Notes: generated from the letters alone by a model not told the origin. Positions 1 to 6,262 are shown, numbered from the stretch's first letter. The stretch is DNA of 6,389 nt from an uncultured Cryomorphaceae bacterium (GCA_913049755.1 CAJWXO010000066.1:1-6389), one strand, 5' to 3'. Numbers and translations are program-made.

Positions 1-707
1 CGAAACGTCATGGCATTTCATTGAACCGGGAGCCATTTCATAAAGATACTTTTGATAATGGTTATAATGAGTTGTTTGCAATTGATAGATCTTATGCAAG
101 TGAAATCTATGATCTTGTGAAGCAAATCCCTTCTTTTTTACGCCTAATTTCTAATCAAAAAAGTGATGATGTGTATCGCGAAATTAGAGAAACTAATATT
201 TCGGGTATCGGTACTGGCTCTTATGGTATAAGAATTGATAACCCAAGTGAAGATAAATTTAGGTCACACTGGCACCAAGAATTTCTATGGCAACCACAAA
301 GTATTGATGGCCTTGTTTTTTGGACACCTCTTTTAGCTGTAACTCAAGACATGGGTCCTGTTATCATCTTGCCAAAGTCACACAAAGATGGGTTGTGTAG
401 TTACAGTCGTACAGCTACTTATGCTGGAAAAGCTGGAGCGTATCAAATTGGGATATATAAAGAAGATGAAGTTGTCTCTAAATATGGCCAAGTTGCTCCG
501 CTATCGGAGCCTGGTGATTTGCTTTTGATGGACTTTTTAACCATACACGGCTCTGGAATTAATAGGGCTATAAAGTCAAGATGGTCTATTCAGAATCGGT
601 TTTTCAATTATGAAGACCCCATTGGAACACAGATTGGTTGGAAAGGCTCGATCACGGGTGAGACACAAGTTGAAAAAGTGTTCCCACATAATTTTATTGA
701 GGATTGA
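1..707 (+). CDS. PhyH-family Fe(II)/2-oxoglutarate-dependent dioxygenase, 5' partial
   Basis: Probable non-haem iron oxygenase of the phytanoyl-CoA dioxygenase (PhyH) family, which hydroxylates a substrate using O2 and 2-oxoglutarate. The frame is open to the left edge (reading from base 3) and no in-frame ATG lies near the edge. The TTG at 21 is therefore unlikely to be the start, and some N-terminal residues are probably missing; 235 are visible. The iron-binding pair is in HWHQE (His at 273-275, Glu at 279-281), an HxE form of the usual HxD. The distal His is in TIHGSG (546-548). Arg at 579-581 lies 11 residues further on, the spacing of the 2-oxoglutarate-binding Arg in human PHYH. The conserved LxPGDLLLMDF-like strand precedes the distal His. 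The stop is one base before the next start, so it is the first visible gene of the operon. In glycan loci such enzymes may hydroxylate a sugar or acyl substituent; the substrate here is unknown. Confidence 0.85.
   Translation, partial: KRHGISLNREPFHKDTFDNGYNELFAIDRSYASEIYDLVKQIPSFLRLISNQKSDDVYREIRETNISGIGTGSYGIRIDNPSEDKFRSHWHQEFLWQPQSIDGLVFWTPLLAVTQDMGPVIILPKSHKDGLCSYSRTATYAGKAGAYQIGIYKEDEVVSKYGQVAPLSEPGDLLLMDFLTIHGSGINRAIKSRWSIQNRFFNYEDPIGTQIGWKGSITGETQVEKVFPHNFIED
699..702 (+). promoter_or_regulatory. Ribosome binding site (GAGG) fixing the start at 709
   Basis: GAGG sits six bases before the ATG at 709, inside the last codons of the dioxygenase gene. It supports ATG 709 over the upstream in-frame extension to 610, which would overlap the dioxygenase by about 100 bases and add 33 residues with no family resemblance. 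Confidence 0.7.
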
Positions 708-708
708 C

Positions 709-1866
709 ATGACTAAAAAATGCAATGTTTGTAACACTAGGCTAGGAAACCCTATTTTTAAAAGCGGGTCATCTCAATCTTTGACTACTATGAACAAATT
801 CATTGATGGCGAGCTTGTCATTTCATTCTGTAAAAATTGCCAACACTGTCAGACAGATGAATTGAATAATTTGGAAGAGTTTTATGCTCAAGAGTATGAG
901 ATTAACTTACAAAGTGAAGATGATGATCAGCTGTATGCCGTTTTAGATGGTGTCGAAGTTTACCGTTCTGAACATCAAGCAAATGTTTTGATATCAAAAA
1001 TAGATTTAAATGGTGGTAAGAAAGTTCTAGATTATGGTTGTGCAAATGCTGCAACCTTGAAGCGGGTTGTGCAAAACAATAGCGACATAGATGTACATCT
1101 TTTTGATGTTACAGATAAATACACCAATATTTGGGATAATTTCCCAGTGCCAACGCAATGGTCGACGCATCAACCAAACTCTGAGTGGAAGAACAAGATG
1201 GACGTGGTCTTATCCTTCTATGCCTTAGAGCATATTGCTGACTTGGGGTACATATTGTCTAGCGTGCGCAATTTATTAAAAGATGGCGGCTATTTCTATT
1301 TTTTAGTTCCAAACGTATTTCAGAATGTTGCAGATTTCATTGTAGCTGATCATGTTAATCACTTTAGTAGTCGATCCTTAGAGACGTTATTAAGTACTCA
1401 TGGTTTTTATGATATTGATATTGATAGTGATATACATACAGGAGCTTATGTAGTTTCTGCTCGAGTGAGTAAATCAGATCAAGACAACGCAACAACTAGT
1501 GCCTCAGTAGACTATGAGGCAGAGCTTTCTAAAATTTGTGATTTTTGGAAAAATATAAAGAAAAAGATCACGGCATTTGAGACGCTTGAAGGAGCTGATA
1601 CAGGTGTAGCCGTATATGGTGCTGGTATATACGGGAACTTTATTTTTGCGGGCTTGCAACACAAAGATAGGGTTAAGTATTTTATTGATCAAAACGTGTC
1701 TTTGATTGGAACAAAGGTGCATGGTATACCGGTTGTGCATCCAAAATATTTACCAAGTGATGTTCAAAACGTTATTGTTGGTCTAAATCCAAAAATTGCG
1801 CGAGCCGCAATTTCGAGTATAAAATCAGATAGTTTTCAAACATCTTATTTTTATTTTTTAGATTGA
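709..1866 (+). CDS. Three-domain C-methyltransferase-like SAM enzyme (zinc-binding N-terminus)
   Basis: A 385-residue protein with the three-part build of sugar C-methyltransferases (TcaB9/TylC3/NovU type). First is an N-terminal zinc-binding module with CxxC at residues 5-8 and CxxC at 41-44. Next is a class I SAM-binding core (about 95-255) with motif I VLDYGCANA at 106-114 and ALEHI at 172-176. Last is a C-terminal Rossmann-like domain (about 295-385) with GAGIYG at 304-309. Characterised relatives methylate a ring carbon of a dTDP-keto-sugar. A DHVNHFS segment (214-220) matches the place where, from memory, those enzymes carry a Glu-His pair with the catalytic His; here it is Asp-His. Motif I lacks the usual last glycine, so SAM binding may be altered. 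ATG 709 is chosen because a good GAGG precedes it and the CxxC module then begins at residue 5. The stop is eight bases before the next gene. The substrate is unknown, and no dTDP-sugar genes are in view. Confidence 0.85.
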   Translation: MTKKCNVCNTRLGNPIFKSGSSQSLTTMNKFIDGELVISFCKNCQHCQTDELNNLEEFYAQEYEINLQSEDDDQLYAVLDGVEVYRSEHQANVLISKIDLNGGKKVLDYGCANAATLKRVVQNNSDIDVHLFDVTDKYTNIWDNFPVPTQWSTHQPNSEWKNKMDVVLSFYALEHIADLGYILSSVRNLLKDGGYFYFLVPNVFQNVADFIVADHVNHFSSRSLETLLSTHGFYDIDIDSDIHTGAYVVSARVSKSDQDNATTSASVDYEAELSKICDFWKNIKKKITAFETLEGADTGVAVYGAGIYGNFIFAGLQHKDRVKYFIDQNVSLIGTKVHGIPVVHPKYLPSDVQNVIVGLNPKIARAAISSIKSDSFQTSYFYFLD

Positions 1867-1871
1867 GGTGG
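1865..1871 (+). promoter_or_regulatory. Strong ribosome binding site (GAGGTGG) fixing the start at 1875
   Basis: GAGGTGG overlaps the TGA stop of the preceding gene and lies three bases before ATG 1875. It is purine-rich and anti-16S-like. A TTG at 1863 is also in frame but overlaps the previous stop and has no such site in front of it, so ATG 1875 is preferred. Confidence 0.7.
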
Positions 1872-1874
1872 AAA

Positions 1875-2615
1875 ATGGATCAAGATGCTGCAAGTTTAGA
1901 TAAGGTTGCTGGCAAATATATGCTGGACCCTACTGAGGAAATTGAAAACTTCCACGTTATGGATTGGTATCCACAGCGGATTTTCAAACATACAGGGAAG
2001 GTATCGTCTTTGTTGGAACTTGGCCTTGGTCATGGTTACACCGTGGATTATTTTTCTAGGATGACTGATGATCACCATATTATTGAAGGAGCCCCATCTG
2101 TTATTAAACACTTCAAAACAAAGAACCCATCATTTAAGGGAACCGTTCATCAGGGGTTTTTTGAAACTTTTAAAACAGAGAAAAAGTTTGATTTAATTAT
2201 AATGGGCTTCGTATTAGAACATGTCGAAAACCCACAGGAAGTTCTGAGTTATTATAAGAAGCTTTTGACAGAAAACGGGAAAATCTATGTAGTGGTTCCA
2301 AATGCTAAATCAATGAATAGACGCCTTGGTGTCGAAATGGGTATGATTGATAATATTTATGATTTGAACGAGACAGATCACCAATTAGGTCATCTTCGAA
2401 ATTTTTGTCGTGAGACTTTACGTAAAACGGTTGAGGCTTCAGGCTTTGAGGTTGCGTGTGAAGAAGGTGTTTATCTTAAACCTCTGCCTCTGGGGTTTAT
2501 GCAAACTATGGACGACTTCCAAAGTAACTTAATTGCTATGTTGAAAGTCGGAGTGGACTTTCCCGACCTTTGTGTTGCTCTTTTGTTTGAGTTAACACTG
2601 CCCAAGTCAGTGTAA
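1875..2615 (+). CDS. Class I SAM-dependent methyltransferase (Methyltransf_23-like)
   Basis: A 246-residue soluble methyltransferase. SAM-binding motif I reads LLELGLGHG at residues 46-54. An acidic residue suited to holding the SAM ribose is E71 in IIEGAP. LEHVENP at 114-120 is the post-motif-II signature, VVVPNA (139-144) ends the next strand, and GHLRNF (172-177) with a following helix and ASGFEV is typical of the Methyltransf_23 / UbiG-like group. The last 45 residues (from about 200) are less typical and may shape the acceptor site. Unlike its upstream neighbour it has no zinc module and no C-terminal Rossmann domain, so it is a different subfamily and not a recent duplicate. The acceptor (sugar hydroxyl, amine or carboxylate) cannot be told from sequence. 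It sits eight bases after the previous stop and nine before the ATP-grasp gene, so it is co-transcribed. Confidence 0.88.
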   Translation: MDQDAASLDKVAGKYMLDPTEEIENFHVMDWYPQRIFKHTGKVSSLLELGLGHGYTVDYFSRMTDDHHIIEGAPSVIKHFKTKNPSFKGTVHQGFFETFKTEKKFDLIIMGFVLEHVENPQEVLSYYKKLLTENGKIYVVVPNAKSMNRRLGVEMGMIDNIYDLNETDHQLGHLRNFCRETLRKTVEASGFEVACEEGVYLKPLPLGFMQTMDDFQSNLIAMLKVGVDFPDLCVALLFELTLPKSV

Positions 2616-2624
2616 TGTAAGCAC

Positions 2625-3614
2625 ATGGAAAAACAGAGATATAATATAGTTGCAACTGGGATAGGTGCCTTGATTGGTCAAGGTATAATTAAAGGACTAC
2701 GGCAAGTAGACGGTTTGGTGGTGTATGGTGTGGATCGTGTAATATCACCACATGCAAAAAGCCTTGTGGATGTAGCCTTTCAAAAACCTGACTGTGATGA
2801 AGCAGCCCCTGGTTATCTTGAATTTTGGACTAAATTGATTGTTGATCATAAGATCGACCTAATACTTCCAGGCATTAGTCATGATATGTATTTTTTTGAT
2901 GCCAATAGAGATGTGTTCGCAAATTATGATGTTAAAATTGTTTTAAATGATCAAAATCTTATAAAAAATGCACGAGATAAGTATATTTTTCATGATGTAT
3001 ACAAGCAATCTGGCTTGCCTAATATCCCAACTGCGCGTCCCGATAGCTGGAAACAGACAGTCGATATATTAGGTGCTGCACCACTCTTATTAAAACCCCG
3101 TGTTGGTGAAGGTTCTACTGGAATCGCACGCTTATTGGATGAAGTTGACTTCAAATATTGGACGCAAAAATCAACAGATAATTGGATCATTCAAAAGATG
3201 ATCGGCAATGATACAGAAGAATATACTGTTGGTGTTTTCGGCTTAGGCGATGGCACTGCTCCAGCACCTATTATTTTTCGCCGAAAACTATCTAGATCAG
3301 GTTACACGCAAGATGCAGAAGTTGTGACGAGTGATCTTCTTAGTGATTTCACTAAAAAGATTGTTACCTACTTTAAACCGATTGGTCCAACAAACCTGCA
3401 ATTCAGGTTAGAAGATAATATTCCATATCTTTTAGAAATTAACCCTAGGTTTTCAAGTAGTTGTTCATTACGTAACGCATTTGGATTTAACGAAGCAGCA
3501 ATGTGTGTTGAATATTATCTGAATAATAAAAGCCCATCAGATGCCACTATCAAGTTTGGTCGCGCACAGCGCTATAATGAGGACTATGTAAGTTATGCTA
3601 GCGATATTATCTGA
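2625..3614 (+). CDS. Carbamoyl-phosphate-synthase-like ATP-grasp ligase
   Basis: A 329-residue stand-alone ATP-grasp protein. Enzymes of this fold activate a carboxylate as an acyl phosphate and join it to an amine or another nucleophile. Residues 1-110 form the pre-ATP-grasp Rossmann-like domain, opening with ATGIGALIGQG (10-20). The ATP-binding part has lysine K157 in LLLKPR, a glycine-rich loop GEGSTG (161-166), IIQKMI (188-193) and an EYTVGVF segment (199-205) resembling the EYTVDV stretch of CarB-type enzymes. The metal-binding strand is LLEINPRFS (269-277), with E271 and N273 as ligands. It is much shorter than CarB and has no second synthetase half. Relatives occur in O-antigen and capsule loci, usually labelled carbamoyl phosphate synthase-like. 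No strong ribosome binding site precedes ATG 2625, suggesting translational coupling to the upstream gene. Its last 20 bases overlap the phosphoesterase gene. Amide bond formation on a sugar substituent is my inference. Confidence 0.85.
   Translation: MEKQRYNIVATGIGALIGQGIIKGLRQVDGLVVYGVDRVISPHAKSLVDVAFQKPDCDEAAPGYLEFWTKLIVDHKIDLILPGISHDMYFFDANRDVFANYDVKIVLNDQNLIKNARDKYIFHDVYKQSGLPNIPTARPDSWKQTVDILGAAPLLLKPRVGEGSTGIARLLDEVDFKYWTQKSTDNWIIQKMIGNDTEEYTVGVFGLGDGTAPAPIIFRRKLSRSGYTQDAEVVTSDLLSDFTKKIVTYFKPIGPTNLQFRLEDNIPYLLEINPRFSSSCSLRNAFGFNEAAMCVEYYLNNKSPSDATIKFGRAQRYNEDYVSYASDII
3579..3582 (+). promoter_or_regulatory. GAGG ribosome binding site inside the ATP-grasp gene
   Basis: GAGG lies 12 bases before ATG 3595, rather long spacing. 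A closer ATG at 3586, in the same frame, is followed at once by TAA, giving ATG-TAA-GTT-ATG. Ribosomes reaching the first ATG would stop immediately and could restart at 3595. This makes 3595 the first usable start. Confidence 0.5.
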
Positions 3615-4290
3615 TGTGCACGGCAATCTTGCGGCATTAAAGGCTGTATTAGATGATGCTGTTAAAAAAGGCTGTACTGAGTTTATATCCTTAGGTGATG
3701 TGATTGGATATTATTCGAAACCGAATGAGTGTATTGATTTACTCCGTCATTTTAACATTCCACACCTTCTCGGTAATCACGATAACTATATCGTTTCAGG
3801 TGTGAACTGCGAGCGTTCAAAAGTTGTGGCTGGAATTATTGATGACCACAAAAAGATGATTACGGTTGGAAACCTTGAATGGCTAAACAGAGCGTTACCT
3901 CGTATTGAGTTGGAAAAATGCTTAATGCTACATGGGGGGCCCAAAGACCCTATTGATGAGTATGTATACTCTATCAGCGAAGACATGTTTCCTGATGGTG
4001 TTGATACTTTATTTGTTGGCCATACGCATGTTCAATTTATGCACGATTTTAGCGGTAAAATTTTCTGCAATCCTGGTGCCGTTGGGCAACCTCGTGATGG
4101 GGATCCGCGTGCTGCTTATGTCATATATGAGAATGGCAATATTAATTTGCAAAGATTGAACTATGATATAGAGATTACGGTTTCTGATATGAAAGAAAAA
4201 GGTTATGAACCTTTTTTATACGAAAACCTGTATGCAGGTACACAAATCGGGGGTCGTATTGACCAAATAATTGTAAGTGAGGACAACTGA
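3595..4290 (+). CDS. Calcineurin-like metallophosphoesterase (Metallophos_2 / YfcE-like)
   Basis: A 231-residue cytoplasmic phosphoesterase with the complete two-metal motif set: SDVHGN at residues 6-11 (D7, H9), GDVIG at 34-38 (D35), GNHDN at 60-64 (N61, H62), HGG at 113-115 (H113) and GHTH at 142-145 (H143, H145). NPGAVGQPRDGDPRA (159-173) is the conserved tail of this subfamily. The fold begins immediately at residue 2, so nothing is missing N-terminally despite the 20-base overlap with the ATP-grasp gene. Relatives hydrolyse phosphodiesters or phosphomonoesters, including 3'-5' cyclic nucleotides and dinucleotides. In an operon of tailoring enzymes it may release phosphate from a pathway intermediate or clear a nucleotide by-product, but that is inference. 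The final 40 residues extend beyond the core fold. No signal peptide is visible. Confidence 0.9.
   Translation: MLAILSDVHGNLAALKAVLDDAVKKGCTEFISLGDVIGYYSKPNECIDLLRHFNIPHLLGNHDNYIVSGVNCERSKVVAGIIDDHKKMITVGNLEWLNRALPRIELEKCLMLHGGPKDPIDEYVYSISEDMFPDGVDTLFVGHTHVQFMHDFSGKIFCNPGAVGQPRDGDPRAAYVIYENGNINLQRLNYDIEITVSDMKEKGYEPFLYENLYAGTQIGGRIDQIIVSEDN
4279..4282 (+). promoter_or_regulatory. Ribosome binding site (GAGG) fixing the start at 4292
   Basis: GAGG lies nine bases before ATG 4292, within the last codons of the phosphoesterase gene. An in-frame GTG at 4277 would put this GAGG inside the coding sequence and create an overlap. ATG 4292 is therefore the better start. Confidence 0.65.
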
Positions 4291-4291
4291 C

Positions 4292-5077
4292 ATGGAAAAC
4301 CCTATCGAGAAATTTGAAATTGAGAAGCAACAAAACATTAAACGTTTAGGTGAAAATAAAAATCTATGGGATTCCTCATTGAAATGGATGCTTGATGTTG
4401 GAGCTATTGGTAACTATTTATATAATTTTAGTTGGATGGGTCGCCCAATCATTCAGTACCCGCAAGATATTGTGGGTTTGCAAGAGATCATTTTTGATGT
4501 GAAGCCCGACCTAATTATTGAAGCGGGTGTTGCTCATGGTGGTTCAACTGTGTTTACGGCATCAATGCTGGCGATGCTTGATATGTGTGAGGCGATTGAA
4601 GAGGGGAAATCTATCGATCCGTCGGTCTCTTCCCGTAAAGTTATCGGCATAGATATTGATATCCGCCAACATAATCGAGAGCTCATCGAAGCCCATCCTA
4701 TGGCATCGCGCATCCATTTGATTGAAGGGTCAAGTGTGGCAGCGGAAACGGTAGAGCAAGTTAAAGAGTTTGCAGGATCTTATAGTAATATTCTTGTTAT
4801 TTTAGATAGTAATCATACGCATGAACATGTTTTAGGTGAGCTCCAAGCTTATGCAGGTTTAGTAAGTGTTGGCAGTTATTGTATCGTTTACGATACTTTG
4901 ATTGAGGATATGCCAAACAACAGTATTGAAAACAGAGATTGGTGTAAGGGTAACAGCCCTAAATCTGCGGTGCATGAATACTTGCAAAGAAATCTGAATT
5001 TTGAAATTCAAAAAGATATTGAACATAAGCTTTTAATAACTGTTGCACCAGATGGCTTTTTGAAACGGGTTAGATGA
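4292..5077 (+). CDS. CmcI / cephalosporin hydroxylase-family SAM methyltransferase
   Basis: A 261-residue protein of the CmcI (cephalosporin hydroxylase, PF04989-type) family. Despite the name, members include SAM- and metal-dependent O-methyltransferases such as rhamnosyl O-methyltransferases. The N-terminal stretch WMGRPIIQYPQD (48-59) precedes the SAM-binding segment LIIEAGVAHGGST (74-86). GIDIDIR (119-125) supplies the acidic residues of the next strand. LDSNHTHEHV (171-180) and VYDT (199-202) are where CmcI-type enzymes place metal and catalytic ligands, and KGNSPKSAVHEYL (219-231) is the family's C-terminal signature. The length suits a complete protein. It follows the phosphoesterase stop by one base, so it is co-translated. 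A likely role is O-methylation of a sugar or of the substituent made by its neighbours; hydroxylation by this protein itself is less likely. The acceptor is unknown. Confidence 0.85.
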   Translation: MENPIEKFEIEKQQNIKRLGENKNLWDSSLKWMLDVGAIGNYLYNFSWMGRPIIQYPQDIVGLQEIIFDVKPDLIIEAGVAHGGSTVFTASMLAMLDMCEAIEEGKSIDPSVSSRKVIGIDIDIRQHNRELIEAHPMASRIHLIEGSSVAAETVEQVKEFAGSYSNILVILDSNHTHEHVLGELQAYAGLVSVGSYCIVYDTLIEDMPNNSIENRDWCKGNSPKSAVHEYLQRNLNFEIQKDIEHKLLITVAPDGFLKRVR

Positions 5078-5103
5078 TCTTTTCACAAGATAAACTTTTA
5101 TAT

Positions 5104-5107
5104 AAGG
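5104..5107 (+). promoter_or_regulatory. Ribosome binding site (AAGG) for the WbqC-like gene
   Basis: AAGG lies seven bases before ATG 5115, in the 37-base gap after the CmcI-like gene, the longest gap in the operon. Another ATG at 5110 is in a different frame and does not lead to a long ORF. No promoter could be recognised in the gap. Confidence 0.5.
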
Positions 5108-5114
5108 TTATGGC

Positions 5115-5828
5115 ATGACACGCGTAGTTATCTCACAACCAATGTATTTTCCATGGTTTGGTTTTATGGCGCAGATGTCATTGGCTGATATTTTTATATG
5201 GCTTGATGACGCGCAGTTTTCTAAAGGATCATTTACCAATAGGGTGAAAGTTAAAACTGATAATGGCTTGAAGTGGATGTCTGTTCCATTGAATAAGGAA
5301 AGTAAAGGATCACAGATTAAAGATTTGGTTCCCGCACACCAAAATTGGCAGATGTCTCAGAATATGATGTTATCGCAGTCTTTCAAAGAACATCTTTATT
5401 GTGATGATATACTTGAGATGCACATGTCTATCACAATGGGCAAGTCGTTGATTGATACGTTAATCGAAAGTGTAGAGAGCCCTGCACGTGCTATGGGAAT
5501 ATTACCAAAAAAAATTATCCGTTCTTCCAAAATGGAAATAGACGGATGTTCTTGGCAGCGGGTGTTGAGGCTTGTTCAAGAAGTCGGCGGAACAGAATAT
5601 ATTACTGGTCATGGGGCAATTTCATATTTGGATCATAATATGTTTGAGAAAGCGGGCATTAATGTGAGTTATATGAATTATAAAGCTATTCCTTGGCCAC
5701 AACCTCACGGAGGATTCATTCCTAATGTAACAATCTTAGATTTGTTGGCTGCCGTTTCAGATAAAACAGCAAGAAATCACTTAAACCCAACGACTCTCAA
5801 TTGGAGAGAGTTTAAAAAATCTCCCTAA
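5115..5828 (+). CDS. WbqC-family protein
   Basis: A 237-residue protein with the hallmarks of the WbqC-like family (PF08889-type), which is found in O-antigen and capsule clusters but whose biochemical role I cannot state firmly. The N-terminus has the family signature SQPMYFPWFGF (7-17), then a WLDDAQFSKGSFTNR stretch (29-43), with acidic pair D31-D32 and N42-R43. The middle has WMSVPL (54-59). The C-terminal half has YITGHGAISYLD (162-173) and FIPNVTILDLL (201-211), again typical. The length matches a complete family member. There is no signal peptide or membrane helix, so it is cytoplasmic. As last gene of the operon it may act on the product of the ATP-grasp and methyltransferase steps, possibly as a transferase of an acyl or aminoacyl group; this is inference only. 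No convincing terminator follows it. Confidence 0.88.
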   Translation: MTRVVISQPMYFPWFGFMAQMSLADIFIWLDDAQFSKGSFTNRVKVKTDNGLKWMSVPLNKESKGSQIKDLVPAHQNWQMSQNMMLSQSFKEHLYCDDILEMHMSITMGKSLIDTLIESVESPARAMGILPKKIIRSSKMEIDGCSWQRVLRLVQEVGGTEYITGHGAISYLDHNMFEKAGINVSYMNYKAIPWPQPHGGFIPNVTILDLLAAVSDKTARNHLNPTTLNWREFKKSP

Positions 5829-6115
5829 ACCTGCCCAAAAAAGCAAGGCTACTTCACGCTACGATTCTACGGTCAAGATTCGAATTTAAATCCTCAACAA
5901 AAAAACCATTCAGCTTAATGATATGCCAGTTACTAAAAGGGTGACATGGCGGAGACTAAGTCCTTATAGCTATTACTTTAAATAATATTTTTTATTTAAA
6001 TAAATTTAAAACTCTAAAATAATTATCATATTTTTTGCCCTACATTGAAAGCAAATAAAGGTAATTTAGGTAACGTCAGACAAACTTGAAGACACATTTG
6101 TTTGTACCTATTTTT
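5829..6115. other. AT-rich intergenic stretch without a supported gene
   Basis: About 290 bases downstream of the operon hold no ORF I can defend. The first 120 bases are of mixed composition. From about 5971 to 6060 the sequence becomes extremely AT-rich, with A/T runs and AT-only palindromes. I saw no GC-rich hairpin followed by a T tract on either strand, and no RNA gene or insertion-sequence ends. Confidence 0.6.
5977..6004. repeat. AT-only inverted repeats (possible weak bidirectional terminator)
   Basis: TTTAAATAA at 5977-5985 is exactly complementary to TTATTTAAA at 5992-6000, with a six-base loop. A second perfect 14-base palindrome, TTTATTTAAATAAA, runs from 5991 to 6004 and competes with it. 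The stems contain no G or C, so the hairpins would be weak. It lies between two convergent transcription units, where a terminator or a bend/nucleoid-protein site would be expected, but chance in AT-rich DNA is also plausible. Confidence 0.35.
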
Positions 6116-6262
6116 ATGAATGACAACACAAAACCCATTCAAATAATTCAAGACTTCGCCCATTTGCAAAACCTGATACTTGATCTACTTAGTCAATCGA
6201 CACCATTGATTGGTGCCAAATGGAGCAGAATTAGTTTATTTGGATTAAAAAATAATTTATAA
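6116..6262 (+). CDS. Possible small hypothetical ORF, 48 residues
   Basis: An ATG at 6116 opens a 48-residue frame beginning MNDNTKPIQII and ending SLFGLKNNL, closed by TAA. The predicted peptide has an amphipathic leucine-rich middle (HLQNLILDLLSQ, residues 16-27), no signal peptide and no clear membrane helix. I do not recognise a family. The frame stays open upstream to 6074, so it could also be a remnant of a longer gene. Against it are the absence of a ribosome binding site before the ATG, the AT-rich setting and the short length. In its favour is that its stop lies only five bases from the convergent transporter's stop, a compact arrangement. It should be treated as doubtful. Confidence 0.22.
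   Translation: MNDNTKPIQIIQDFAHLQNLILDLLSQSTPLIGAKWSRISLFGLKNNL

Noticed and set aside
610..708. In-frame N-terminal extension of the C-methyltransferase-like gene
   Set aside because: It overlaps the dioxygenase coding region out of frame, lacks family resemblance, and a GAGG-preceded ATG at 709 starts just before the CxxC module.
1504..1740. Minus-strand frame opposite the C-methyltransferase-like gene, and similar antisense frames near 1896-2111, 2990-3190 and 3786-3986
   Set aside because: All lie antisense to well-supported genes, resemble no family and have no ribosome binding site worth noting.
1863..1874. TTG start four codons upstream of the second methyltransferase
   Set aside because: It overlaps the previous stop and lies within the ribosome binding region of the far better ATG at 1875.
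3932..4159. 75-residue plus-strand frame inside the phosphoesterase gene
   Set aside because: It is a shadow of a gene with complete catalytic motifs in another frame and has no independent support.
5793..5811. ACTCTC/GAGAGT hairpin near the end of the WbqC-like gene
   Set aside because: It is only six base pairs, lies inside coding sequence and is followed by an A run, not a T run, so it is not an intrinsic terminator.
5854..5955. 33-residue minus-strand open stretch (contains NGFFVEDLNSNLD)
   Set aside because: It has no start codon of ATG type at its head, is too short to judge and matches nothing I recognise. It could be a gene remnant, but the evidence is insufficient.
5947..5955. Minus-strand TCTCCGCCA resembling a tRNA-Ser 3' end, as in a tRNA attachment site
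   Set aside because: There is no T-loop (TTCGAAT-type) or other tRNA arm upstream of it, and no integrase is visible; nine bases can match by chance.
6086..6114. TTGAAG and TATTTT with 17-base spacing, promoter-like
   Set aside because: The -10-like element ends one base before the only nearby ATG (6116), leaving no room for a transcription start and leader; AT-rich DNA gives such matches often.
6208..6222. CACCA/TGGTG hairpin as a terminator for the minus-strand transporter
   Set aside because: The stem is five base pairs and no T tract follows it on the minus strand.
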